DNA of 64,000 nt, from assembly GCA_023443625.1 (NCBI GenBank), contig JAEZTQ010000037.1, positions 27,664 through 91,663 on the forward strand, in the 5' to 3' direction. Positions 1-8,643 of this stretch are shown one piece after another. Below the pieces are notes generated by a model. The model saw nothing but the letters and a program-made list of their open reading frames with translations. It had not been told where the DNA came from and ran no database searches. The position numbers were made by a program, and so were the translations under genes. The DNA comes from Bacillota bacterium. Its GTDB lineage: Bacteria; Bacillota_A; Clostridia; Lachnospirales; Lachnospiraceae. The first letter of the stretch is position 1, and each line of letters opens with the position of its first letter.

Positions 1-2
1 TT

Positions 3-1865
3 AAGGCCAGAAGCGGATCAAAGACTGTAACCTGTAAGATCACTGTTTATCAACCGGCCAAAAAAGTAGTATTAAAGCCGGATTCAGAATATATTGAGGT
101 TGGTGATACCTTCAAAGTAACAGCCCAGATAACTCCTGAGGATGCTACTTATAAGACATTAACCTGGAGCGTAGATAATGAGTATTACTGGTATCCTGCA
201 ATAGAACAGGTATCAAAGAACAAATTCAAAGCTATTGGGGAAGGAAAAGCCACAATTATTGCCTATCAGAAAAATACCAAGAAGTATTATAAATTAGAGG
301 TTGAGGTAAAAGATGCTCTTGGTCCCTTTCATATTGAGGCAAATGGTCAAAAAGTTACTTCATTAACTACCTTTGTTGGAGGACATGCTATAATAAGTGG
401 CGTTATGGATAATGCCAATAAATACTGGTATGATGAGGAAAAAGAATTCAAATATTCCATAAAAGACACTAATATTGCATTGGTGGATGACAGGGGCCAA
501 ATCACGGCATTAGCAGCGGGCACTACTAGTGTTATTGTTACAGCTGAAAATGGCAAATCCGTATCCTGTAAGCTCGTGGTCACACAAGAGAAGAAAGCCT
601 TAGCCATAGATACCTTCTATGCTGATAATATATTTAGCAGAGTTGGATTAGGCAACTATGGAAATTGGAGTAATTGGTCTAACGCAGATAATACTTATAT
701 TATTAAATTGAATGATCAAATCTGTCTGTTAAACCACATTTCAAAAGATACTAGCCAGAGTATTGAAGTTTACTTTTATGATCAAAAGCTTAATTATTTG
801 AAACAGAAGACGATGGAATTACCCTATACGGAATGGGGCGGCTTTTACCAGGGTGAGGATGGGTATTATTATGCTGCAGTTGGGCAAACAAATGAGGAGC
901 AGGATGATTCTAAAACAGTATTTTCCATAATAAAAATGGATAGTGATTTCAAAGAAATAGGTAGGTGTAATATAACTGGAGCAGAATGCAGTACAAGAAT
1001 TCCATATGATGTGGGATTTGCCAGAATGACAATGGATGGTACCACCCTGATCGTGCATACTGACCGTGAACGTTATACCTCAAGTGATGGTCTTAATCAT
1101 CAGTCCAACATTACCTTTGTAATCGATACAACCACAATGAAGCAATATTATGTTGGTGCTTTATTTCCTTACAATCATGTTAGCCATTCCTTTAATCAAT
1201 TCGTTAAAATGGATGGTAAAAATCTAATTTACCTTGATCATGGAGATGCTTATCCACGGTCTGTTGTTATGCAAACTCACTATAATTTTTCGCTTTATGG
1301 CTGGAGTGATACTTACAGGAGCAGACCGGCTACTAATTCCCTGGATCTTTTAGATATCGTAGGAGCTACCGGAAATAATTATACAGGAACCAAGGTTAAC
1401 GGCTTTGAAATTGGTACCAGTCATAATATTGTTGCAGGTGTTTCCATTCCTCATGACACAATGACTGTTGATGAGCTGGTGACATCTGATGTGAAAAATG
1501 TATATATTTCCCTTGCCTCCAAGGACGGCAGTGAATCGGAGCTAGTATGGCTGACGGATTATCAATCAGGGGGAGGAATTAGTGCAGAAAATCTACGTAT
1601 GGTTAAAATTACAGAGGATAAATTTGCCCTGATCTATCAGATTGATAAGGGCAAGTCCGATAGCACAGGCTTAATTATCATAGATTCAAATGGTAAAGTT
1701 TTAGAGAAGAAGGAGTATGACATATTCTTCTCCTGTTATACTCAGCCAATATATTATGATAATTCTATTCTGTGGATTGATAGTACTTATTCTAGCTGGG
1801 ATTATTGGTATGAAGATACTAATAAAAAGATTGAGCAGTGTCAGTTTACCAGAATTTATCTATAA
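3..1865 (+). CDS. Ig-like (BIG2) repeat protein, C-terminal part, 5' end outside the window
   Basis: The frame is open from the first bases, so the start lies upstream and about 620 residues are visible. The first ~190 residues hold the end of one and then two more BIG2/bacterial-Ig-like repeats, with the usual phrases such as 'GEGKATIIAY' and 'LAAGTTSVIVTAENGKSVSC'. The remaining ~410 residues have no repeat and are rich in aromatic residues and short beta-strand-like stretches ('YFYDQKLNYLKQ', 'SFNQFVKMDGKNLIYLDHGD'), which could be a propeller-like or other all-beta domain. BIG2 proteins are normally exported and sit on the cell surface; no anchor or sorting motif is visible at this C-terminus. 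The target is unknown. A bidirectional terminator follows. The Ig-like call is firm, the rest is not. Confidence 0.75.
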   Translation, partial: KARSGSKTVTCKITVYQPAKKVVLKPDSEYIEVGDTFKVTAQITPEDATYKTLTWSVDNEYYWYPAIEQVSKNKFKAIGEGKATIIAYQKNTKKYYKLEVEVKDALGPFHIEANGQKVTSLTTFVGGHAIISGVMDNANKYWYDEEKEFKYSIKDTNIALVDDRGQITALAAGTTSVIVTAENGKSVSCKLVVTQEKKALAIDTFYADNIFSRVGLGNYGNWSNWSNADNTYIIKLNDQICLLNHISKDTSQSIEVYFYDQKLNYLKQKTMELPYTEWGGFYQGEDGYYYAAVGQTNEEQDDSKTVFSIIKMDSDFKEIGRCNITGAECSTRIPYDVGFARMTMDGTTLIVHTDRERYTSSDGLNHQSNITFVIDTTTMKQYYVGALFPYNHVSHSFNQFVKMDGKNLIYLDHGDAYPRSVVMQTHYNFSLYGWSDTYRSRPATNSLDLLDIVGATGNNYTGTKVNGFEIGTSHNIVAGVSIPHDTMTVDELVTSDVKNVYISLASKDGSESELVWLTDYQSGGGISAENLRMVKITEDKFALIYQIDKGKSDSTGLIIIDSNGKVLEKKEYDIFFSCYTQPIYYDNSILWIDSTYSSWDYWYEDTNKKIEQCQFTRIYL

Positions 1866-1928
1866 TCTTATTATTACTATAATGTGTTAGGAAGCAAATT
1901 CCATATTGCTTCTTATTATCTGAAATTC

Positions 1929-1983
1929 GGAAAAGAGGGTATCCCCAAAGCTATTAAATGACTTAAGGAATACCCTCTTTTCC
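1929..1983. terminator. Bidirectional terminator between the Ig-like gene and the convergent DUF4179 gene
   Basis: Perfect 14-bp arms (GGAAAAGAGGGTAT at 1929-1942 and its complement at 1970-1983) surround a 27-nt loop. The arms carry A/T runs on the outer side, so the hairpin can serve both converging genes. Confidence 0.8.
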
Positions 1984-2017
1984 ATAAAAAATAGAGAACG
2001 GTGCCACATATATCTTA

Positions 2018-3385
2018 CTAATCTATTTCAATTTCTATAGGTTTATCAAGTTCTATCATTGGTGACATACTTCTTTTTAAGATTAACTTATTATCCTCTG
2101 GCCAGACAAGGGATAGGTTATTCTCTACGGTGCTCTCTAGCTGTGAAAAGCTTTGTTCATAGAAGGAATAGGTATTTCCCTGGCTATCTTTATAATCCTG
2201 TTCAAAAAAGCCGAAGGCAACTTTACTTTCAAGGGTAAAAGTTATATATGCTTTATCCTCAACCTTCTCAATACTCTTAATCATCATCCCCTTAATAGAA
2301 GGTGTCATAGTCTTTTCTGATAAATCAAGGGTAATCTCTGCTTCTGTTTTATCATATACGCGTATGCCAGTGATTTGTATCTTATCAATGGAATTAGTCT
2401 TAAAATAATCTCCCTCTAAATAATATAAAACATGCCCATTCTCATCAGGCCCTATAGCAGAGATACCACCGGAGCCTCCCCAAACTTCTCCATGATTATC
2501 AATAGCATTAAATTCTAAGCCATTAATTATTCCCCTATTTTCTTGAGAGTAGCTTATACTTAGCTCTGTACCTGTGGGATATTCTGCAACAGAATTAATT
2601 CGAAGGGTTTGACCGTCTATAATGACGTCTTTATTTATAGTTGTGACCTTAGGACTGGGAGGTTCCCCTAATGTCAATTTAAACTCATATATACCAAGTA
2701 CAGTAAGTACAGGTTTACTGGGCTCATATATTTCCTTGTATAGGTTTGTATTATCCGAGGGTTGATTAGAATTATCTTTATACAAGGCTACAGAGAGTGT
2801 TATATCCTGGGGAATTGGAGCATCAGCGGAACGTATACTGATATATAGGAGTTCATCCTTATCTTTATCTATCCCTCCTAGATAAGAGGGGCTTTCACTT
2901 GCGAATTCCCGGAATTCTTCTCCTGTGGTATTATCAATAATTTTATCAATTTGCATACTGATGACACTTTCTTCTTTTCTTATTTTCTCTGGTAACTGAA
3001 AGAATAATACCAAGCGTTTACTATCAGATATTACATATGCTAGACTTAGGCTTTGATTATTGCTTGTTGCCACAAGATTCACTTCCTTGGCATATTGATT
3101 CTGAACTGCATTCTCCAGGCTTTTATCAAAACTTACATATTCCGCCAGGGTACCCAGGAGGGGGATTTTATAAATCGCCTCCGCCACCGCCGTGGAGGTA
3201 TTTACCATACCTACAAATAGTAGAAATAGGGCAGCTGTACACCCTATTATTCTGATGCAGGTATTTCTTCTTTTTCTTCTCAATCGGTGTTTTAGCCGCA
3301 AATTCATAGCATTTATTTCTTCTGGATAAGTAGAAGCTTCTTCATAGGAAACCTCATATTCCCTTCTTCGGTCCTTATCGATCAT
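2018..3385 (-). CDS. DUF4179-type anti-sigma factor, membrane anchored
   Basis: 455 residues. A short cytosolic N-terminus (~1-48) is rich in Arg/Lys, followed by one membrane segment (~49-68, 'AALFLLFVGMVNTSTAVAEA') and a large outer domain. The segment just after the membrane, 'YKIPLLGTLAEYVSFDKSLE', is typical of the DUF4179 family found beside clostridial ECF sigma factors. The start is set by AGGAGG 8 nt upstream. It lies 12 bp downstream of the ECF sigma gene on the same strand, so the two are almost certainly cotranscribed. By analogy the N-terminus would hold the sigma factor and the outer domain would sense an envelope signal. That role is inferred from family and position. Confidence 0.8.
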   Translation of the reverse strand: MIDKDRRREYEVSYEEASTYPEEINAMNLRLKHRLRRKRRNTCIRIIGCTAALFLLFVGMVNTSTAVAEAIYKIPLLGTLAEYVSFDKSLENAVQNQYAKEVNLVATSNNQSLSLAYVISDSKRLVLFFQLPEKIRKEESVISMQIDKIIDNTTGEEFREFASESPSYLGGIDKDKDELLYISIRSADAPIPQDITLSVALYKDNSNQPSDNTNLYKEIYEPSKPVLTVLGIYEFKLTLGEPPSPKVTTINKDVIIDGQTLRINSVAEYPTGTELSISYSQENRGIINGLEFNAIDNHGEVWGGSGGISAIGPDENGHVLYYLEGDYFKTNSIDKIQITGIRVYDKTEAEITLDLSEKTMTPSIKGMMIKSIEKVEDKAYITFTLESKVAFGFFEQDYKDSQGNTYSFYEQSFSQLESTVENNLSLVWPEDNKLILKRSMSPMIELDKPIEIEID

Positions 3386-3397
3386 AGTCTCAACCTC

Positions 3398-3865
3398 CTA
3401 ATCTTCCAATTCTAAACGAAGTAGCTGTAATGCCCTACGCTCTCTGGTTGCTACGGTACCTTGGGGTAGCTCAAGTATAGCGGCTGTTTCCACAAGAGTA
3501 TAACCACCATAGTATCGCAGATAAATTATTTTTGACAAATCTGTGGGAAGCTTCCTCAGGGCTTCCTTTAAGGGAAGCTTGTCATAAGCTTCTATAGCTT
3601 CCTCTTCTGGTAGCTCATTGGTAAGTATTTCACGTTTGTTCTTACGAAGTATTTGCAGACATTCATTGATTAGAATTCGTGTAAGCCAAGTCTTTAAAAA
3701 CTCTGGTTTTTTTAATTTATGGCGATTGATATACCCTTTATAACAGGCTTCATCCAAGGCATCTAATGCGAGAGTTTTATCATTCATATAGCTATAAGCG
3801 ATGCGATATAGGCTTTCTTTATATTGCTCCATTTGTGCTGCATATTCCCTTTTATTAATAGCCAT
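3398..3865 (-). CDS. ECF-type RNA polymerase sigma factor
   Basis: 155 residues from the chosen start at 3865, where AAGGAGGGG sits 6-7 nt upstream; the longer in-frame start at 3895 has no such site. Region 2 ('YRIAYSYMNDKTLALDALDEACYKGY') and region 4 ('LPTDLSKIIYLRYYGGYTLVETAAILELPQGTVATR') are both recognisable and there is no sigma 1.1 or 3 domain, which defines the ECF group. The DUF4179 anti-sigma gene follows in the same operon. A second ECF/DUF4179 locus starts 220 bp away in the opposite direction. The regulon cannot be read from the sequence. Confidence 0.88.
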   Translation of the reverse strand: MAINKREYAAQMEQYKESLYRIAYSYMNDKTLALDALDEACYKGYINRHKLKKPEFLKTWLTRILINECLQILRKNKREILTNELPEEEAIEAYDKLPLKEALRKLPTDLSKIIYLRYYGGYTLVETAAILELPQGTVATRERRALQLLRLELED

Positions 3866-4086
3866 CTTTCCCCTCCTTCTACTTATTAGATGCATAAGAT
3901 TGGTAATTTTATTGAACTTTTTTTATTTTATTATTAAAATAATATATAAGCAAGTTAGATTGTTTCTTTTTATTTATTATTTAAGAGAAAAAGTTATACA
4001 ATAAAATGAACCTTTTTCATTTTCATTACAATATATAAGTAGATGGTGTAATAAATACAAAGAGCTGACAAAAGGAGACAATAGAA

Positions 4087-4614
4087 GTGACTAGACAAGA
4101 ACTTAATTCTTTGATTATTGAATATGGTAAATATGTATATAGCTTCTGTTGTAATCTTACAAGGAATCGGAATGAGGCTGACGATTTGTATCAAGATACC
4201 ATTCTAAAAGCGGTTGAGTTACGCCACAAACTCGACAGCAGTGGCAACCCTAAGAACTACCTTATAGGAATATCAATAAAGCTCTGGCAAAATCAGAAGA
4301 GAAAACATGCCCAAAGAAACCAAATCCTGCCCTTGGAAGAGCTAAAGGAAAATATGCTCTCTATCTTAGAGGATGCAGAGCTGCAACCAGAAGCACAAGT
4401 TCTAAGGCAAGAGTTGAAGGAGGCCGTGCGAAGTGGAATTAAAAAACTTCCGGACAAATTACAGACAGTGTTATACATGCACTATACAGCAGAGATGAGT
4501 TTGGAGGAGATAGCCAGAGCATTACATATTCCCAAGGGTACAGTGAAAAGCAGACTGTTCAAGGGAAGAAGATTATTAAAAGAAATTATGGAGGTGCAAG
4601 AGTATGGACTATAA
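4087..4614 (+). CDS. ECF-type RNA polymerase sigma factor
   Basis: 175 residues with a GTG start; AAAGGAG lies 8 nt upstream. Region 2 is seen at ~10-70 ('YGKYVYSFCCNLTRNRNEADDLYQDTIL' spans the core-binding part) and region 4 at ~118-170 ('LPDKLQTVLYMHYTAEMSLEEIARALHIPKGTVKSRLFKGR'), with no extra domains. The stop overlaps the next gene, a DUF4179-like membrane protein, by 11 bp, so translation is probably coupled. The upstream 220 bp are shared with the divergent ECF locus and hold a GAACC motif at 4008-4012 that resembles the -35 element of ECF promoters, which would fit self-activation. That reading is inference. Confidence 0.88.
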   Translation: MTRQELNSLIIEYGKYVYSFCCNLTRNRNEADDLYQDTILKAVELRHKLDSSGNPKNYLIGISIKLWQNQKRKHAQRNQILPLEELKENMLSILEDAELQPEAQVLRQELKEAVRSGIKKLPDKLQTVLYMHYTAEMSLEEIARALHIPKGTVKSRLFKGRRLLKEIMEVQEYGL

Positions 4615-5401
4615 GGATATTGACCATTTATTAAAAGTAACCCTTTCGCCATCAGAGTGCCCTTCACAAGAATTAAATAACAGAATTTTAAGTCGAATGA
4701 AGGAGAGTAACGAAATGAAAATAAGAAATAAAAGACATGTTTTGGCAGTATGTATTGTAACATTGTGCCTATTTATCATACCGGCATCGGTCTATGCAGC
4801 ATATAAGTACCTATCGCCTAAGGAAGCAGCAATAAAAATGGGGGATAGTAAATTAGGAGGTGCTTTTGATGAGAAGGGAGCCGAAGTACTAGAGACAGTA
4901 ACGGACGGTAGGTATAAGGTCACCTATCTTGGACATGTGACAGGAGAAGGAATTAGTGAAAGAACAGGGTCAGCTTGGGATATGAATCCAGAACGCACCT
5001 ATGTAGCGGTTGCCATAGAGAGTACGGATGGGACTCCAATCTCTTATGATGATAGTTTTTTTGTATCTCCTCTTATTAAAGGACTAGAGCCTTGGTTGTA
5101 TAATATTGCAAGTATGAACGGAAGTTACATAGCAGAAATTATTGATGGTGTTCTATATCGTATTATTGAATGTGATAATGTGGAGATATTTGCTGATAGA
5201 CAGTTATATCTAGCAGTCTCTGATACCAACTTCTTTAGTAATGAAGCTTTTGCTTATGACCTGGATTCAGGAGAAATATCTATAGAAGAGGGATATGCAG
5301 GAACCAATTTATTATTTGATTTGAAATTAGATCCCTCTAAGGCCGATGAGGTAAAAGTAAAGGATTATTTAGAACAACTAGATAAGGCATGGCAAGAGTA
5401 A
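4604..5401 (+). CDS. DUF4179-like membrane-anchored anti-sigma factor
   Basis: 265 residues. The N-terminal ~45 residues are cytosolic and charged, one membrane segment lies at ~46-66 ('AVCIVTLCLFIIPASVYAAY'), and the rest faces outward. The sequence after the membrane ('YLSPKEAAIKMGDSKLGGAF') matches the layout of DUF4179/anti-sigma proteins. GGAGGTG stands just upstream of the ATG, inside the end of the sigma gene. It differs clearly from the 455-residue DUF4179 protein at 2018-3385, so the two loci look like old paralogs or separate acquisitions and not a recent duplication. Anti-sigma function is inferred from operon context. Confidence 0.7.
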   Translation: MDYKDIDHLLKVTLSPSECPSQELNNRILSRMKESNEMKIRNKRHVLAVCIVTLCLFIIPASVYAAYKYLSPKEAAIKMGDSKLGGAFDEKGAEVLETVTDGRYKVTYLGHVTGEGISERTGSAWDMNPERTYVAVAIESTDGTPISYDDSFFVSPLIKGLEPWLYNIASMNGSYIAEIIDGVLYRIIECDNVEIFADRQLYLAVSDTNFFSNEAFAYDLDSGEISIEEGYAGTNLLFDLKLDPSKADEVKVKDYLEQLDKAWQE

Positions 5402-5460
5402 GTAACTTCCTCTAATGAGACAGCAAGTTAGCCGTAAATTAATTAGTATTATGAGAACTT

Positions 5461-5488
5461 AGCCCCGTACCTTGGGGCTATTTTTCTT
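5461..5488 (+). terminator. Intrinsic terminator after the ECF/anti-sigma operon
   Basis: AGCCCC (5461-5466) pairs with GGGGCT (5474-5479) over a 7-nt loop, followed by a T-rich run from 5481. Confidence 0.85.
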
Positions 5489-5618
5489 TCCGTTGCTTAA
5501 TAAAAAAATATATGATAAGATTATTTTTGTATCTTAAATACGTGACTATATTGGAGCGTAACTATAAGGTTATGCTACTTTTTATAAATAGCTTCATACA
5601 ATGAAAGGACTTTTAGTA

Positions 5619-6458
5619 ATGGGAATATTAATTGATAATAAATACATACCAGCTTTTTATCCACAAGAAGATCCAACAAAAAGTCCATGGGTTCTTGGGT
5701 TTTCCCGGAACAAGCTAATAATGACAAAAAGGGAAGGCAAATTATATATACCAGGAAAAAGCGACTTGGGGAAAATCCTACCAGAGGATGAAAAGATGCT
5801 ATATATGGGGAGCTATGAAGGACATGACTGCTATTGTATAATCTTAAAAGAAGATTTTAATTTACCAGAGGATATGGAGTTGGTGGAACGAAGAGAAATG
5901 ACACCTCTATCTGACGATGCCGGGTTATTTCTTCTTGCAGGAGCTGCCCACCACATTTTACATTGGAGTATGATGAATCAGTTTTGCGGTAGATGCGGAC
6001 ATAAGAATGAGGATAAAAAGGATGAGAGAGCTAAGGTCTGCCCTAACTGTGCTAATCTGGTCTATCCTCGTATATCACCGGCGACGATAACGGCAGTTTT
6101 TCGTGATGACCAGATATTACTTGCCCATAACCGTAACTTCAGACCGAATTTCTATAGCCTTATTGCAGGCTATGTTGAAGCTGGAGAAACCTTAGAGCAG
6201 TGTGTAGAACGTGAGATTTTTGAAGAGGTAGGAATAAAGGTTAAGAATATCCGTTACTTTAGCAGCCAACCCTGGTCCTTTCCAGATGCTTTGATGCTAG
6301 CATTTACAGCCGAATATGAAAGTGGCGACATCAATGTAGATCAAGAGGAAATCACTGATGCCGCTTGGTATAGTAGATATAATTTGCCTGTGATTCCAAC
6401 CACCGATAGTATTGCAGGAAAAATAATTAAATGGTACCAAGAGGGCAATAGCTTATAA
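5619..6458 (+). CDS. nudC: NAD+/NADH pyrophosphatase (Nudix), NudC type
   Basis: 279 residues from 5619, where AAAGGA lies about 10 nt upstream; the in-frame ATG at 5601 has no ribosome binding site. A four-Cys zinc ribbon (C123, C126, C141, C144) precedes the Nudix box at 184-206, which has the full G-x5-E-x7-REUxEE pattern ('GYVEAGETLEQ' then 'EREIFEEVGI'). The NudC signature SQPW-FP is present at 216-222. The enzyme cleaves NAD(H) to NMN(H) and AMP, and family members also remove NAD caps from RNA 5' ends. It stands alone, convergent with the aldo/keto reductase 2 bp away, with no clear terminator between them. Confidence 0.93.
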   Translation: MGILIDNKYIPAFYPQEDPTKSPWVLGFSRNKLIMTKREGKLYIPGKSDLGKILPEDEKMLYMGSYEGHDCYCIILKEDFNLPEDMELVERREMTPLSDDAGLFLLAGAAHHILHWSMMNQFCGRCGHKNEDKKDERAKVCPNCANLVYPRISPATITAVFRDDQILLAHNRNFRPNFYSLIAGYVEAGETLEQCVEREIFEEVGIKVKNIRYFSSQPWSFPDALMLAFTAEYESGDINVDQEEITDAAWYSRYNLPVIPTTDSIAGKIIKWYQEGNSL

Positions 6459-6460
6459 TG

Positions 6461-7381
6461 TTAAGGTAAAATATTACCAGCGGATAAATAGATTTCATAC
6501 CATTCTTCTCTGGTTAGATATAGGTCATTAGCTTTCATGATTTCTTCTAGGCGTTGTTCATTCATGGTACCTGTCACCGGCTGCATTTTGGCAGGATGTC
6601 TTAATAACCAGGCCATGGCAATGGTAGTATTACTTACTTCATATTTTTGAGAAATTTTATTAATGGTTTCATTTAGTTTTAGGAATTTGTCATTATCTAA
6701 GAATACACCTTCAAAAAAACCATATTGATAAGGAGACCAGGGCTGGATTGTAATGTCATAGAGTCTGCAAAAATCTAGAATACTTCCATCCCTATCGAGG
6801 GCCTTATCTGTTAACATATTAACTTCTAGACCATTACTAATCATATTGGCATTCATTACACTTAGCTGCATCTGATTGGCAATAATGGGTTGTTTCACAT
6901 GTTTTTGTAATAGCTTAATCTGCATAGGCTTTTGATTGGATACACCAAAGTGACGAACCTTGCCGGACTGGCTTAACTGATCAAAAGCCTCAGCTACTTC
7001 TTCTGGTTCTACAAGGGCATCAGGTCTATGAAGGAGTAAAATATCTAGATAGTCTGTTTTTAATCTTTTTAAAATTCCATCCACTGATTTTAAGATATGC
7101 TCTTTAGAAAAATCAAACATCAGTCCTGGTCTGATACCACACTTTGATTGTAATATCATTGTTTCTCGTAATGAGGGGGTCATCTCTACAGCATCAGCAA
7201 ATAAATCCTCACAGATGCCATCCCCGTAAATATCTGCATGGTCAAAGAAGTTAGCCTTAAGTTCCAGAGCTTTATCAATAAATTTCTTGGCTTGTGGTTT
7301 ATCAAGGCTATTTATTCTCATACAACCAACAGCAATGTTAGGAACATATAAACCACTTTTACCTAGTTCAATTGTTTTCAT
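6461..7381 (-). CDS. Aldo/keto reductase, YdhF-like
   Basis: 306 residues, close to the normal size for a single-domain aldo/keto reductase. The catalytic tetrad is complete: D47 and Y52 ('FFDHADIYG'), K80 ('QSKCG') and H118 ('LLLHRPD'). The C-terminal half has the NAD(P)H-binding pattern of the family. AGGAG lies 8 nt before the ATG. The best family-level match in memory is the YdhF group of cytosolic oxidoreductases; the substrate cannot be told. It is the last gene before convergent nudC and is separated from rubrerythrin by ~120 bp. It has no ferredoxin domain, unlike the second aldo/keto reductase at 58803. Confidence 0.9.
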   Translation of the reverse strand: MKTIELGKSGLYVPNIAVGCMRINSLDKPQAKKFIDKALELKANFFDHADIYGDGICEDLFADAVEMTPSLRETMILQSKCGIRPGLMFDFSKEHILKSVDGILKRLKTDYLDILLLHRPDALVEPEEVAEAFDQLSQSGKVRHFGVSNQKPMQIKLLQKHVKQPIIANQMQLSVMNANMISNGLEVNMLTDKALDRDGSILDFCRLYDITIQPWSPYQYGFFEGVFLDNDKFLKLNETINKISQKYEVSNTTIAMAWLLRHPAKMQPVTGTMNEQRLEEIMKANDLYLTREEWYEIYLSAGNILP

Positions 7382-7504
7382 TGGATTTTCTCCTATTATG
7401 TTTTAAGTATAATAAAAGTATAACATTACAAATAATTGTGTAAGTTATACTTTTATTATCTAACTATTTTCTTAAGCTATGCTCATTCATTGATAGAATA
7501 TTTC

Positions 7505-8038
7505 TTAATAGTTTTCTTTTCTAATTTCAAAGTAGCTCTGAGCATGGTAGCAAACTGGGCATACCTTAGGAGCTTGTTTGCCCATAACAAGGTGTCCACA
7601 GTTACGGCATTCCCACATAGATTCACCAGCTTTTTCAAATACTGCTTTCATCTCAACATTGTTAAGTAATGCACGATATCTCTCTTCGTGAGCCTTCTCT
7701 ATCTGTGCAACCGCTCTGAATTGAGCTGCAAGAGCAGTAAAGCCTTCTTCTTCAGCATCCTTAGCAAAGCCTTCATACATATCTGTCCATTCGTAGTTTT
7801 CGCCTTCAGCTGCATGTAAAAGGTTAGCTGCAGTGTCACCAAGTTCACCAAGAGCTTTAAACCATAATTTTGCATGTTCTTTCTCATTCTCAGCTGTCTT
7901 TGTGAAAAGCTCAGCAATTTGCTCATAACCCTCTTTTTTTGCAACGGATGCAAAATATGTATATTTGTTTCTTGCTTGGCTTTCACCTGCAAATGCAGCA
8001 GCTAAATTCTTCTCTGTTTTAGTACCCTTATAGTTCAT
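7505..8038 (-). CDS. rbr: Rubrerythrin
   Basis: 177 residues. The N-terminal four-helix domain carries the di-iron ligands E19, E52-x2-H55, E97 or neighbour, and E114-x2-H117. The C-terminal rubredoxin domain has C144-x2-C147 and C160-x2-C163 ('[10 protein letters not shown]', 'VCPVCYH'). Rubrerythrins reduce hydrogen peroxide in the cytosol of anaerobes with electrons from rubredoxin/NADH systems. The gene is monocistronic with a near-consensus promoter 70-100 bp upstream and repeated sequence in its leader that may be an operator. PerR control would be usual for this gene in clostridia, but no textbook PerR box is seen. Confidence 0.95.
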   Translation of the reverse strand: MNYKGTKTEKNLAAAFAGESQARNKYTYFASVAKKEGYEQIAELFTKTAENEKEHAKLWFKALGELGDTAANLLHAAEGENYEWTDMYEGFAKDAEEEGFTALAAQFRAVAQIEKAHEERYRALLNNVEMKAVFEKAGESMWECRNCGHLVMGKQAPKVCPVCYHAQSYFEIRKENY

Positions 8039-8040
8039 GA

Positions 8041-8112
8041 AATTTCCTCCTTGCCTATACCGAATATGATAATATTTACTATCGATAGCTTAATAATATT
8101 ACCGATAGGTAG
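8041..8112 (-). promoter_or_regulatory. Rubrerythrin leader with repeated CTATCG motifs (possible operator)
   Basis: Read on the minus strand, the leader just after the likely transcription start holds CTATCGGTAATATT followed 20 nt on by CTATCGATAGTAAATATT. The second copy contains the perfect palindrome CTATCGATAG. Two near-copies right after a promoter suggest an operator or RNA element; no known family is matched with confidence. Confidence 0.35.
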
Positions 8113-8116
8113 TAGT

Positions 8117-8145
8117 ATTATAGCATATTTTTAAAATGTTGTGAA
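8117..8145 (-). promoter_or_regulatory. Sigma-A-type promoter of rubrerythrin
   Basis: On the minus strand TTCACA (8140-8145) and TATAAT (8117-8122) are separated by exactly 17 bp, and a TG-C precedes the -10 element, giving an extended -10. The start would lie about 70 nt before the rubrerythrin ATG. Confidence 0.75.
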
Positions 8146-8242
8146 TACCTATATGGCAATAATTGAGACCTATTTGAGAAGCCTTTCTTAAACTTTATAA
8201 TGGTTGACATATATTAATGTTACAAAATTTAATATTGTCATA

Positions 8243-8272
8243 TTGACAATAGTGTACGACGTACAGTATAAT
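8243..8272 (+). promoter_or_regulatory. padR promoter with embedded palindromic operator
   Basis: TTGACA (8243-8248) and TATAAT (8267-8272) are both consensus, 18 bp apart. Inside the spacer lies TGTAC-GAC-GTACA (8253-8265), a perfect 5-bp inverted repeat with 3-bp centre. A repressor bound there would block RNA polymerase, which fits self-repression by the PadR protein encoded directly downstream. Confidence 0.75.
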
Positions 8273-8289
8273 GAAATCGAGGTGATGAT

Positions 8290-8643
8290 ATGAATTCAAT
8301 GGAAGAGATACTTAACTCATTAACGGTAGAACTAAAAAGAGGTACATTAGTACTTCTAGTTCTTAGTCAATTAAGTAAAAATGAATATGGATATTCTTTG
8401 GTACAGAAGTTGGAAGAGAAGAATGCTCCAATTGAAGCAGGAACACTCTATCCCCTCCTGCGAAGATTGGAAAAACAGAAATTATTAGTAAGTGAATGGG
8501 ATACAAGTGAAAGTAGACCTCGCAAGTTTTATACCTTGAGTGAAGAAGGTAAGGAAGTTTATGAGCAGCTTAAAAAGGAATGGAAAACAATTTCAGAATT
8601 GTTAGAAACATTGTTAGAGGAGGAGAAGAATGAAACTCATTGA
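8290..8643 (+). CDS. PadR-family transcriptional regulator
   Basis: 117 residues. The winged-helix core is plain at ~17-85, with the family phrases 'GTLVLLVLSQLSKNEYGYSLVQKL' near the start and 'EAGTLYPLLRRLEKQKLL' in the recognition region, then a short C-terminal dimer helix. GAGGTG lies 5-6 nt before the ATG. It overlaps the following HAAS-domain membrane protein by 14 bp, a very common pair in Firmicutes in which the PadR protein regulates the membrane protein. The strong promoter upstream contains a TGTAC-GTACA palindrome, suggesting autoregulation. The inducer is unknown. Confidence 0.92.
   Translation: MNSMEEILNSLTVELKRGTLVLLVLSQLSKNEYGYSLVQKLEEKNAPIEAGTLYPLLRRLEKQKLLVSEWDTSESRPRKFYTLSEEGKEVYEQLKKEWKTISELLETLLEEEKNETH

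Noticed and set aside
819..1058. Minus-strand frame within the first Ig-like gene
   Set aside because: Shadow of a longer, well-supported coding frame; no start signals.
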